A DNA stretch of 64,000 bases from Eubacterium sp. (GTDB taxonomy: Bacteria > Bacillota > Clostridia > Lachnospirales > Lachnospiraceae): NCBI GenBank assembly GCA_017634555.1, contig JAGBNF010000011.1:104153-168152 (forward strand). The letters run 5' to 3'. The notes under the pieces were generated by a model. It saw only the letters and a list, made by a program, of their open reading frames with translations, did not search any database and was not told where the DNA came from. Within the stretch, counting starts at the first letter, position 1. The number at the start of each line of letters is the position of its first letter. The position numbers and the translations under genes were made by a program. Shown piece after piece: positions 1 to 7,805 of the stretch.

Positions 1-1
1 T

Positions 2-367
2 ATCGATGTTGACGGTCTCAAGATAATTAATGACACTTATGGTCACTCTGAGGGTGACTTTACGATCAAATCCGTGTCAGAGACTATTGAATTGTCATGC
101 GGCTCTATGGATGTATGCGGAAGAATCGGCGGAGACGAATTTGTAATCATAGGCCGTGGGGAAAATTTTGCTGATATATTCAAGAAAAGATTTGATGCTG
201 AACTCGAAAGGAAAAACCAAGAAATGAATAAGCCATATGAGCTTTCGGCAAGTGTCGGCTTTATTAATGCGATCCCGGACAAGTCTGATACACTGATTGA
301 GTTCATCCAACAAGCAGATGCAGAAATGTATCGTGTAAAAAAAGCTCGAAGAAAACAAAGAATTTAG
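2..367 (+). CDS. GGDEF domain protein, C-terminal part (cut by window start)
   Basis: The gene begins before the window, and an open frame runs from base 2 to the TAG at 365-367. The visible 121 residues are the second half of a diguanylate cyclase domain. They include an IDVDGLKIINDTYGHSEGD segment, which matches the substrate and metal-binding start of GGDEF domains, and an intact GGDEF active-site motif (RIGGDEF). The C-terminal SVGFI and ADAEMYRVKK segments are also typical. The intact signature suggests active synthesis of cyclic di-GMP from two GTP, but the sensor part is outside the window. No I-site RxxD is visible before GGDEF. Confidence in the domain is high. Confidence 0.93.
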   Translation: MDVDGLKIINDTYGHSEGDFTIKSVSETIELSCGSMDVCGRIGGDEFVIIGRGENFADIFKKRFDAELERKNQEMNKPYELSASVGFINAIPDKSDTLIEFIQQADAEMYRVKKARRKQRI

Positions 368-433
368 TTCTCATTGCTATATTGGCAACATAACTGCAGT
401 AAGGTATTGTTTATGCATCAGATCAGATAATCA

Positions 434-619
434 TTGATGATAGCTATCTTTCCATTGGCGGATATTACGGCTTTTATGGTAATCATCGGAACCGTCTTCG
501 GCCTTGTTGAAGATATTCCTTATGCGATAGGTGCGACTCCTTCTATCATGCTGATCAGAGGATTAACAATGGGACATGTCGGTTACTTTTTCGCAACCTG
601 TAGTTGCATAATAGTATAA
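434..619 (+). pseudogene. PrsW-like membrane protease fragment (remnant)
   Basis: A 61-codon open stretch encodes a hydrophobic peptide with GTVFGLVEDIPYA and LIRGLTMGHVGYFF. These resemble the glutamate-containing membrane segment and the following arginine/histidine segment of PrsW-type intramembrane proteases. A complete PrsW protein has several more membrane helices, and nothing matching them lies on either side, so this is probably a truncated remnant. There is no convincing ribosome binding site before the ATG. The family call rests on short motif resemblance only. Confidence 0.4.
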
Positions 620-729
620 AACAGCACTTAACGGTTGGTGGAGTTAACTGTGTATATTTGATAATCTATATCTGCAACGCGGAGCACAAGTAACTTAAGT
701 ACAGCAGATATGGATGATAAGGAGTTAAT

Positions 730-1398
730 ATGAGTTTTGGAAAGAATCTTCAATATTTACGCCAGCTAAGTAAAAACATGACGCAGGAAGCGTTGGCAGA
801 GAAGCTGAATGTAAGTCGACAGACAATCTCAAAATGGGAAATGGATGCAGCAAATCCTGAAATGGACAAGGCACTTGAAATATGTAAGATATTTAACTGC
901 ACTTTGGATAATCTTTTCAGGGAAGAAATGGATAAAAGAAGCGATGCATATTCTGATCTTCGTGTGGAAGAATTAGCAGGATTTTCCTATATTGAGCATA
1001 CGGTGATCAGTACAGATCCTGAAAGTGATGCGATAGGAAGAATGTATAGAATTGCAGAAGAAAACGGAATTGAAAATCCGAGAGTGGTCGGATGGGATTT
1101 TCCGAATCTGTCACAGGAGCAGATTAATGTCTTTAATATGCATGGATATACTGCAGCTTTGATCTTGCCTGATGGTGTAAAACCGGAAGGATACCAGATC
1201 AAGGAACAGGCAGCTCATAAATATGTGGCTATTCACATTGAAAGACCGTTTGATAATCCTTTTGTGACTATACCGGGAGCTTATCATACTTTGTTTGATT
1301 ATATGAGAACAAATGGACTGGAGCGTGTGGATAACGAAGTAATCCCAGGCTTTGAGACGGATGGAGAGAGCATGGATGTTTATATTGCATGCAAGTAG
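730..1398 (+). CDS. XRE-family regulator with GyrI-like effector-binding domain
   Basis: This 222-residue protein starts with a helix-turn-helix of the XRE type (roughly residues 5-60, with TQEALAEKLNVSRQTISKWE). From about residue 75 it has a domain like the GyrI/AraC effector-binding fold, with the FSYIEHTVIS and VAIHIERPF strands and a C-terminal MDVYIACK strand. Such proteins are usually cytosolic one-component regulators that bind a small hydrophobic ligand. An AAGGAG ribosome binding site precedes the ATG. The acetyltransferase gene starts 11 bases downstream, so the two are probably co-transcribed. The ligand is not predictable. Confidence 0.85.
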   Translation: MSFGKNLQYLRQLSKNMTQEALAEKLNVSRQTISKWEMDAANPEMDKALEICKIFNCTLDNLFREEMDKRSDAYSDLRVEELAGFSYIEHTVISTDPESDAIGRMYRIAEENGIENPRVVGWDFPNLSQEQINVFNMHGYTAALILPDGVKPEGYQIKEQAAHKYVAIHIERPFDNPFVTIPGAYHTLFDYMRTNGLERVDNEVIPGFETDGESMDVYIACK

Positions 1399-1409
1399 AA
1401 GGAGAGGCT

Positions 1410-1871
1410 ATGAGTTTGCAATTCTTAAAGGCAGGCACCGCTGATGTGTTGACGTTGAACGGAATATCAAAGCGTGCATTTGACAGCGATATTCTGATTG
1501 GAGCAGTATCAACAGGCGGACCTCCGGGATATATGTCAGTACCATTTCATACGAAGATGGCAAGACAGGGGCATCTGTATAAATTAATAGATGAAAGACT
1601 GATCGTTGGCGGAGCAATCCTGTTTTTGGAAAATGATGTATTGAATATAGGCAGGATTTTCGTTGCGCCGGAACATTTTCGCAAAGGATATGGACTATTC
1701 ATGATGAGGGAGATAGAGGAGATGTTTTCTGAGGTAAAGGAGATTACTCTTGATACACCAGTCTGGAATGTCAGAACAAATGCGTTCTATTCTAAGCTTG
1801 GCTACAAGGAAATAAAGCGTGATAAAGAGTTTGTATTTTATTCAAAACGTCTCGGATCGGAATCAACTTAA
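1410..1871 (+). CDS. GNAT-family N-acetyltransferase
   Basis: The ATG at 1410 is chosen because AAGGAGAGG lies just upstream; an in-frame ATG 21 bases earlier has no such site. The 153-residue product has the GNAT core: a beta strand ending IGRIFVAPEHFRKGYGLFMM, which is the acetyl-CoA pyrophosphate loop in the form RKGYG, then a TPVWNVRTNAFYSKLGYKE segment typical of motif B. It would transfer an acetyl group from acetyl-CoA to an unknown amine. It follows the XRE regulator by 11 bases and is closed by a strong terminator. Confidence 0.85.
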   Translation: MSLQFLKAGTADVLTLNGISKRAFDSDILIGAVSTGGPPGYMSVPFHTKMARQGHLYKLIDERLIVGGAILFLENDVLNIGRIFVAPEHFRKGYGLFMMREIEEMFSEVKEITLDTPVWNVRTNAFYSKLGYKEIKRDKEFVFYSKRLGSEST

Positions 1872-1880
1872 TAGAGTTAA

Positions 1881-1926
1881 AACAGCACCGTTTGATGAGG
1901 ATTACTCATCGGCGGTGCTGTTTTTA
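1881..1926 (+). terminator. Intrinsic terminator after GNAT gene
   Basis: The arms ACAGCACCG and CGGTGCTGT, extended by TGATGAG/CTCATC, form a long hairpin followed by TTTTTA. It ends the XRE-GNAT transcript. Confidence 0.9.
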
Positions 1927-2049
1927 TGGTATAGGTACAACCCATACTACCGGTATGGGAAAATACCCGCATAATTATATTATCAGTATATTTACCGCCA
2001 TTATCGTCTGTCTTATAATATTTCTATCATCATTAAAGGAAGATGCGAT

Positions 2050-2254
2050 ATGGATATAAACATTGCGGAAAATATACGGTCTTACAGGAAACAGCATGGA
2101 CTGACTGGGAAAAAGTAGAAGAATGTGTAACAACGGAATCGTTGTGACTGATCTGAAGGAATATGATTACGATCTCAGCGGTGGCTTCAATTCACTTGAT
2201 CACAGTGGTTTTCCTCTTTCCATGATCATTCAGGGAAGGAAAATAGATAAATAA
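2050..2254 (+). pseudogene. Degraded segment with XRE helix-turn-helix start and a second short remnant
   Basis: An ATG at 2050 begins MDINIAENIRSYRKQHGLTG, the first helix of an XRE regulator, but the frame stops at 2116-2118 just where the recognition helix should begin. A second short frame, 2123-2254, encodes 43 residues including SGGFNSLDHSGFPLSMIIQG, which I do not recognise. Neither piece has a good ribosome binding site upstream. Together with the single-gene fragments on both sides, this looks like the debris of one or more lost genes. Confidence 0.5.
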
Positions 2255-2307
2255 ACGGTGATGGATAACAAAGGCAAAAAGTAAGATTGATTGGGAGGAG
2301 GAGAAGG

Positions 2308-2499
2308 ATGGAAAATGCAATTTATGAATGGCTGATGGATGAAAAAACTCCGGAGGTTAGGCTCAGAACTCTGAAGGAATATAAGAAACTGTCGGATGAT
2401 GATGAAAGTGTCGCCCAGTGCAAAAATGAACTGCTTCAGAGCAAAGTATATGAGCGGGGGCTGAAAAAGCTAAAGAAGAATAAGGCGTGGGACAAGTAG
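2308..2499 (+). CDS. Short protein, possible N-terminal remnant of a larger helical protein
   Basis: The ATG at 2308 is preceded by a strong GGAGGAGGAG. The product is 63 residues, highly charged and predicted helical, starting MENAIYEWLMDEKTPEVRLRT and ending in a lysine-rich tail. The beginning resembles the first helices of clostridial alpha/alpha-barrel proteins with a WLLEDDTPEVRYRT-type opening, which are several times longer. It may therefore be a truncated copy that still has its own translation signals. Its stop lies 11 bases before the kinase start, so it could now act mainly as a translational lead-in. Confidence 0.5.
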   Translation: MENAIYEWLMDEKTPEVRLRTLKEYKKLSDDDESVAQCKNELLQSKVYERGLKKLKKNKAWDK

Positions 2500-2510
2500 G
2501 AGGAATTTGG

Positions 2511-3503
2511 TTGAATAGAATTATAGAACAAGTGAAACAATGTTTTGATATTGAAGACTGTACATTCATTCCGGTGTGCGGTCATGAAGGCGGTCGTAAC
2601 AGTATTATGATCGTCAGCAGGAACGGGGATAAACAGTATATTCTTCGAGTTTCTGATCTTAGTGATCGAACTGAGAAGGATTATCTTGCAGAAACAGAGT
2701 ATATTCATTACCTGGCTGAGAATGGTGCGCCTGTGGCGGATGTAATTCCATCGGTTCAGGGTAGACTGGTGGAACGCATTGAAGTATATGACAAAGAGAT
2801 TTTTGTCAGTCTGTTTGCTTATGCTAAGGGAATGCTGATTGCGGATAACGGCTACCGTTACAGGGATGGTGCATCACTGGACGAATACTTCTATAACACA
2901 GGCAAAGCATTGGGAGCAATTCATAGACTGTCCAAGGAATATGAGCCTGAACATACTCGTCAGGATTACTTCGATAAATACAATATGACATATCTGGATC
3001 AACTGATTCCGGATGAATATAGTGAACTGAAGGCAGCTATCGCCAAGCGTCTGGATGAATTCCTTGCGCTTCCTAAGAATAAAGACATCTATGGTCTGGT
3101 TCACTTTGATTACAGCGATGGCAATTACCATGTCGATATGAATACAGGGGAGATTAAGGTGTTTGACTTTGATAACTGTATGAACTGCTGGTATATGTTT
3201 GACCTTGCTAATCTCTGGATTCATAACGAAGGCTGGACATGGCAGGAAGCTGACCCGGGCAAGAGATTTGCTCTGATGCAGCAATGCTTCGACTGTCAGT
3301 TGCAGGGATATAAATCCGAAACGGAAGTTCCGGAGGAGATGCTTGAAAAACTTCCACTGTTCATTGACATGGTACTGATTGAGAATATCGTGGATGAATT
3401 TGAATGTGCCATCCGTGAAGGTGAAGAGCTTGATTATGAAGATATCGAGGATGCAGCACAGAACCTCATCGAAGCGATACCATATGCAGGTTTTGGAGGA
3501 TAA
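2511..3503 (+). CDS. Aminoglycoside phosphotransferase-family kinase (APH fold)
   Basis: The TTG at 2511 is favoured as start because TAGGAGG sits about seven bases upstream; an in-frame GTG at 2487 would place that site inside the gene. The roughly 330-residue protein has the APH/choline kinase fold. The catalytic loop is VHFDYSDGNYHV (pattern HxDxxxxN), followed by the metal-binding VFDFDN. ATP-dependent phosphorylation of a small alcohol or amine is expected. The family includes antibiotic kinases but also homoserine and other metabolic kinases, and nothing here proves resistance. It is preceded by a 63-residue gene and followed after 5 bases by a broken membrane gene. Confidence 0.85.
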   Translation: MNRIIEQVKQCFDIEDCTFIPVCGHEGGRNSIMIVSRNGDKQYILRVSDLSDRTEKDYLAETEYIHYLAENGAPVADVIPSVQGRLVERIEVYDKEIFVSLFAYAKGMLIADNGYRYRDGASLDEYFYNTGKALGAIHRLSKEYEPEHTRQDYFDKYNMTYLDQLIPDEYSELKAAIAKRLDEFLALPKNKDIYGLVHFDYSDGNYHVDMNTGEIKVFDFDNCMNCWYMFDLANLWIHNEGWTWQEADPGKRFALMQQCFDCQLQGYKSETEVPEEMLEKLPLFIDMVLIENIVDEFECAIREGEELDYEDIEDAAQNLIEAIPYAGFGG

Positions 3504-3508
3504 ATAAA

Positions 3509-3823
3509 ATGCAGATATATTTGGGAGCGGCATTACTGGTAATAGTTATGATCTTAAGCGTTCTTCTGATATGTGGTCTGCCCCTCGGGGAGCTGACTAT
3601 GGGTGGGAGATATAAAGTGTGGCCCCCCGAAGATGCGAGGACTTGCAGTAAGCCAATTGGTTGTTCAGGGCTTTGCACTATATATCATTCTTGCGGGAGG
3701 AAGGATACTTCCCGTATTTATATCGAATAAGGCTACAAGAATTGCATGTGTATAATGACGCCCATGTCCTTGGCTGAGGCAATCTGTTTTACAATTACGG
3801 CAATAAGCTTAATAGAAACATAA
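3509..3823 (+). pseudogene. Small membrane protein gene broken by a poly-C frameshift
   Basis: The first frame (from ATG 3509) encodes a membrane helix and then LPLGELTMGGRYKVWPP. At the run of six C at 3623-3628 the homologous reading moves to another frame, giving PPKMRGLAVSQLVVQGFALY and then ILAGGRILPVFISNKATRIA, which is again membrane-like. That frame stops after ACV. A further piece (3755-3823) reads MTPMSLAEAICFTITAISLI, like the last helix of the same kind of protein. The central helix appears to be missing. I read this as one four-helix membrane protein inactivated by a homopolymer frameshift and a deletion. A base-calling error could explain the first change but not the second. Confidence 0.7.
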
Positions 3824-3844
3824 ATTTAAAGGATGGTTACACGA

Positions 3845-4522
3845 ATGGAACTTAAGAGATTAACAGAACATATTTGGTATATGCCATATGAGACCGAAAG
3901 AGACCGCCCAAATCTTGGATATATCCGGGGGGAACGCTGGAGCCTTGCAGTCGATGCAGGACATTCGGAAGCACATACCAAAGAATTCTATGAACTTCTG
4001 GAAAAGGAAAATCTTCCTCTTCCAAGTATAACGGTTCTTACACACTGGCATTGGGATCACACCTTTGGAATGCATGCCGTTAATGGACTGTGTATAGCAA
4101 ATGAATTGACTGATAAGCACCTGATGCAGTGGAAGGAGAAAATAGAGAATAACGGTACGGATGAATTCTTCTCACTCAGTGAAAGCATCAGATGCGAATA
4201 TAAGGAAAATGATAAGGTTATTGTCAAGACTGCAGATATGACATTTTCAGGAGAAATGACGTTGAATCTCGGAGACGTAACGGTAAAGCTTATTCAGGCA
4301 GAGTCACCGCATACGGATGATTCTACACTTGTTTATGTATGTGAAGACAAAACACTGTTTCTCGGAGACTCTACCTGTCAGGAATTCAGTACCGGAATTA
4401 AGAATAAGACACTTTGCAAAAAACTATACGATACTATCAAGGATATCAATCCGGAAATCTGTCTTGAGGGACATTGGACATCGACGGATACAGAGGATTC
4501 TTTGTCTGATCTGATGCAATAA
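3845..4522 (+). CDS. MBL-fold metallo-hydrolase
   Basis: The start at ATG 3845 is supported by AAAGGATGG eight bases upstream. The 225-residue protein carries the metallo-beta-lactamase-fold metal site: HWHWDH (about residue 68) with a following FGMH, the later histidine in ESPHTDD, the bridging aspartate in LFLGDST, and a C-terminal histidine in EGHW. It should be a cytosolic two-metal hydrolase acting on an ester, amide or thioester. It is a generic family member rather than a classical beta-lactamase, as there is no signal peptide. The substrate is unknown. Confidence 0.85.
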   Translation: MELKRLTEHIWYMPYETERDRPNLGYIRGERWSLAVDAGHSEAHTKEFYELLEKENLPLPSITVLTHWHWDHTFGMHAVNGLCIANELTDKHLMQWKEKIENNGTDEFFSLSESIRCEYKENDKVIVKTADMTFSGEMTLNLGDVTVKLIQAESPHTDDSTLVYVCEDKTLFLGDSTCQEFSTGIKNKTLCKKLYDTIKDINPEICLEGHWTSTDTEDSLSDLMQ

Positions 4523-4558
4523 TGTTATGGTATATAGATTGAGGAGCAGGAATAGAAT

Positions 4559-5332
4559 ATGAATTATTTTGTTGAAGGTTTACAGGGAAGCGGAAAGAGT
4601 ACCCTGGTCGGAAAATTGTCGGATAAACATCCGGATTATAATGTGTTTCGTGAAGGCGATTATAATCCCGTAGAACTGGCCTGGTGTTCTTATGTTTCGG
4701 AGGATAATTATCCTTCCATTCTGGAAAAATATGATGATATAAAAAATGAACTGACATTGAAAAGTCACGCGGAAGACGGGCATGTGATCATCTGCTACAC
4801 ACAGATAATCACGGATATTCCGGGATTCCACAAGGATCTGGAGCAATACGAGATTTACAATAATCGTATATCCCGCGATGACTTTAAGAGTATTATTCTG
4901 AAGCGCTATTCTGACTGGAATACAGATAATAACATTTTTGAATGCTCGCTTTTTCAGAATATAGTAGAGGATATGATACTGTTTCAGAATGCATCCGATG
5001 AGGAGATAATCGCGTTTTACAGAGAAATCAAAGATGTTCTGAGTGGAAGGGATTATCATATAGAATACCTTATGAGTGAGGATGTACGTTCGAATATCAA
5101 TGTGATCAGAAAAGAAAGATCGGATGATCAGGGAAATGAACTTTGGTTTCCTCTGATGCTTAAGTATTTTAACGAATCACCATTTGCAAAGATAAACGGA
5201 TTATCCGGTGAAGAAGATATGCTTTCTCACTTCTGTCACAGACAGGAATTGGAAATCAAAATTTGCAGGGAGATTTTTTCCGACAGATATACTATACTTA
5301 AGTCTAAGTCCTACAGAGATGAGGACATATAA
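4559..5332 (+). CDS. P-loop NTPase of unknown function
   Basis: The 257-residue protein opens with a beta strand and a clean Walker A motif, GLQGSGKST, at residues 7-15, as in small nucleoside or shikimate-type kinases and related P-loop ATPases. There is no membrane segment. A clear lid or substrate motif of a named kinase is not visible, and the remainder is rich in acidic and aromatic residues. A GAGGAG site lies before the ATG. It sits 36 bases after the MBL hydrolase and 36 bases before the isochorismatase fusion, so the three may be one transcript. Similar proteins are usually annotated only as ATP-binding hypothetical proteins. Confidence 0.6.
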   Translation: MNYFVEGLQGSGKSTLVGKLSDKHPDYNVFREGDYNPVELAWCSYVSEDNYPSILEKYDDIKNELTLKSHAEDGHVIICYTQIITDIPGFHKDLEQYEIYNNRISRDDFKSIILKRYSDWNTDNNIFECSLFQNIVEDMILFQNASDEEIIAFYREIKDVLSGRDYHIEYLMSEDVRSNINVIRKERSDDQGNELWFPLMLKYFNESPFAKINGLSGEEDMLSHFCHRQELEIKICREIFSDRYTILKSKSYRDEDI

Positions 5333-5368
5333 ACTAAGTAAACATATGATGGAGGACAGGGGAAAATT

Positions 5369-6463
5369 ATGGTTTTACTTGTTGTAGATACACAGAAGGG
5401 ATGTTTTAACGAAGACCTATATTTGTTTGATACTGTAAGAAAAAATATCAAACAGTTAATTGCTTTAGCGAGAGGGAATAATGTCGAGGTTCTCTATGTC
5501 CAGCATGACGATGGTCCGGGAACTGATCTGGATAAGAATGCGGATAATTATGAGATATATGAGGAATTTGCTCCGACAAAAGATGAGAAGCGTTTTGAAA
5601 AAAATGTAAACAGTGCGTTTCATCCTATGACAGGATTAACTGATTACTTAAATTCTAAGGGTGAAAAAGATATTTTAACCATCGGTGTATCAACAGATTA
5701 TTGTATGGATGCGACCATAAAAGGCGGATTTGAAAGAGGCTTCAACATGATCGTTCCTGCATACACAAACTCAACCTATGATAATCCTTATTTTGATAGG
5801 GAAACTGCCTACAAGTACTTTAATGAATTTATGTGGCCGAAGAGGTATGCAAAATGTATATCTTTTGATGAAGCTGTGAAAATGATACAGAATTATAAGG
5901 CAGAGGATACTTCTTATGGAATCGAGCCTTGCGGTACACTTGAGATTGAAACGGACAGACTGCTGCTTCGTCAGTTTAAGCTTTCTGATGCGGAGTCGGC
6001 GTGCAAAAACTGGGCGGGATGTTATGAGGTTCAGAATGAGTACGGAGAACCAACCTATGATACCCCTGAAGCTGCAAAGGAACTTCTGGAGAAATATATC
6101 AAAGGATATAAGAACGGTTTTTATTACAGATGGGCTGTAATAGAAAAAGGATCAGGAGAGTGTATCGGACAGGTGGCATATTTCCTGGTTGATACTCATA
6201 ATAATTTTGGAGAGGTAGAGTACTGTATAGGTACTGAGTATCAGGGCAAGGGCTATGCAACAGAAGCAACAAAAGCAGTGATTGACTACGGTTTCGATAA
6301 GATACATTTTCATAAGGTTCAGATATGTGTCAGACCTGCCAATATAAAGTCTAAGAAGGTTATTGAGAAATGTGGATTTGAGTATGAAGGTACACTCAGA
6401 GACTACTTCTTTATAGACGGTAAATATGAAGGCAGAATGTATTTTTCTAAATTAAAGAATTAA
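5369..6463 (+). CDS. Isochorismatase-like cysteine hydrolase fused to RimJ/RimL-type acetyltransferase
   Basis: Two enzymes are joined in one 364-residue frame. Residues 1 to about 180 are an isochorismatase-family cysteine hydrolase, with the LLVVDTQKGCF start (catalytic Asp), a lysine in the FEKNVNSAF segment and the nucleophile in GVSTDYCMDA. From about residue 190 (LEIETDRLLLRQFKLSDA) to the end is a RimJ/RimL-type GNAT with the acetyl-CoA loop GKGYATEA and a C-terminal VIEKCGFEYEGTLRDY. Both active sites look complete. The cysteine hydrolase could act on an amide or nicotinamide-like substrate. The frame is continuous across the linker and there is no internal ribosome binding site, so I treat it as a real fusion. 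Confidence 0.85.
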   Translation: MVLLVVDTQKGCFNEDLYLFDTVRKNIKQLIALARGNNVEVLYVQHDDGPGTDLDKNADNYEIYEEFAPTKDEKRFEKNVNSAFHPMTGLTDYLNSKGEKDILTIGVSTDYCMDATIKGGFERGFNMIVPAYTNSTYDNPYFDRETAYKYFNEFMWPKRYAKCISFDEAVKMIQNYKAEDTSYGIEPCGTLEIETDRLLLRQFKLSDAESACKNWAGCYEVQNEYGEPTYDTPEAAKELLEKYIKGYKNGFYYRWAVIEKGSGECIGQVAYFLVDTHNNFGEVEYCIGTEYQGKGYATEATKAVIDYGFDKIHFHKVQICVRPANIKSKKVIEKCGFEYEGTLRDYFFIDGKYEGRMYFSKLKN

Positions 6464-6478
6464 AAAAGAGAGGCAGGA

Positions 6479-6556
6479 ATGGAAAAACAGCTTCCGGAAT
6501 ATTTTGAGAGAGAACTTGGGAATAAGCTGATTGCATTTGTTGCTAGGGCAGAGTGA
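6479..6556 (+). CDS. Very short open frame, probable gene remnant
   Basis: An ATG preceded by AGAGGCAGG opens a 25-codon frame (MEKQLPEYFERELGNKLIAF, then VARAE). It ends six bases before the next start. It looks like the truncated N-terminus of a longer protein and may only serve translational coupling. I cannot assign a function. Confidence 0.35.
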   Translation: MEKQLPEYFERELGNKLIAFVARAE

Positions 6557-6562
6557 GAGATT

Positions 6563-7600
6563 ATGTATAACGAATATTTAGAAAAAACGGAATATGTGGA
6601 TTATGATGATGCGGGCATCAGAAATGTGGCAGAACATTTAAGAAATCAGGCACAGGATGAAGTTTCTCTTATAAGGGATACATTTTACTTTGTAAGAGAT
6701 GAGATAAAGCATTCATGGGATGCACAGGACAGCCGTGTTACTGTTACAGCGAGCGATGCGCTCAGAGAAGGTGTTGGAATATGCTGGGCTAAGTCGAATC
6801 TTCTGGCAGCTCTCCTTCGTGCAAATGGGATTCCGGCAGGATTTTCCTACCAGCGACTAACTCTCGGAGATACACCGGATACAGGGTTCTGTATTCATGC
6901 TATGAATACGGTTTATGTGAAGAGTCTTAACAAGTGGATAAGACTTGATGCAAGAGGCAATAAGGAAGGCGTAAATGCTGAGTTTTCGGTAGAAGAGGAA
7001 CAACTGGCATTTCAGATAAAATCTGAGGGAGAGATTGATTATCACGATAATCATTCATATCCGGATAAGAGCCTTATGAAGGTTTTAAGAGAAAGCACTG
7101 ATGCCATTGATATGTATCTTCATCATTTACCGGATCAGCTTTCTTATGATGTAACATATAAGGTTGCAACCGTTGATGACATGGAACAGATGATGAGCAG
7201 TCGTCTTGAAATGCTCAGGGTGGTGAATGATCTGGATCTTGCTTATGAGTACAGTGATGAGATCGTCGAAAGCAGTATAGAATATTTTAAAAACGGAGAT
7301 CATACCACTGTTCTTGCTATGGATGGAGACCGTGTTATAGGCTGTGCCACAATGTGCTACATATATATCATGCCGACATTCTCACATCCTACAGGAAAGA
7401 GGGCACACCTAATGAATGTATATACCATGAAAGAGTGGCAGAGACACGGCATCGCAAAGAAAATGGTATCGATGCTGATGGACGAATCCCGTAAAAGAGG
7501 AGTCACAGAGGTCAGTCTTGATGCAACCGAGGAGGGACGCTTTCTTTATAAAAATCTTGGCTTTGTTGATTCGACAGAAGGTATGGTATTCACAATGTGA
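6563..7600 (+). CDS. Transglutaminase-like protein fused to GNAT acetyltransferase
   Basis: The 345-residue protein has an N-terminal transglutaminase/cysteine-protease-like domain (about residues 15-170). Its triad candidates are the cysteine in GVGICWAKS, the histidine in CIHAMNTV and the aspartate in RLDARGN. From about residue 195 there is a GNAT domain with YTMKEWQRHGIAKKMV, which is the acetyl-CoA loop, and LYKNLGFVDS. The protein has no signal peptide, so the transglutaminase-like domain acts in the cytosol. This is the second acetyltransferase fusion in a row; the gene 100 bases upstream joins a GNAT to another cysteine hydrolase. The substrates are unknown. Confidence 0.85.
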   Translation: MYNEYLEKTEYVDYDDAGIRNVAEHLRNQAQDEVSLIRDTFYFVRDEIKHSWDAQDSRVTVTASDALREGVGICWAKSNLLAALLRANGIPAGFSYQRLTLGDTPDTGFCIHAMNTVYVKSLNKWIRLDARGNKEGVNAEFSVEEEQLAFQIKSEGEIDYHDNHSYPDKSLMKVLRESTDAIDMYLHHLPDQLSYDVTYKVATVDDMEQMMSSRLEMLRVVNDLDLAYEYSDEIVESSIEYFKNGDHTTVLAMDGDRVIGCATMCYIYIMPTFSHPTGKRAHLMNVYTMKEWQRHGIAKKMVSMLMDESRKRGVTEVSLDATEEGRFLYKNLGFVDSTEGMVFTM

Positions 7601-7627
7601 TTCTGTTACGGAACAAAAATATATAGA

Positions 7628-7670
7628 AGAAATCGGATATCTGATCTGGATATTCGGTTTCTTTTTTTGT
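7628..7670 (+). terminator. Intrinsic terminator after the transglutaminase-GNAT gene
   Basis: GAAATCGGATATC pairs with GATATTCGGTTTC through a six-base loop, with GU pairs, and is followed by a run of seven T. Confidence 0.85.
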
Positions 7671-7805
7671 TTGACACGAATAAGAAATTCTTAATGGTAT
7701 CTTTTGATTATTCAGCAGCTTATGTAAAAGGTGATTTAAGATGTGAGGCATATAATATAGTCAGATAGGGTGGAAACATGGGATTGAATAAAAGGAGATA
7801 GGTAT

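Noticed and set aside
2511-3503. Aminoglycoside resistance gene
   Set aside because: The fold is that of APH kinases, but the family has many metabolic members and no resistance-specific feature or mobile element is visible.
2874-3533. Long open frame of 219 codons on the minus strand opposite the phosphotransferase
   Set aside because: It lies entirely opposite a gene with clear catalytic motifs, has no ribosome binding site and encodes no recognisable domain.
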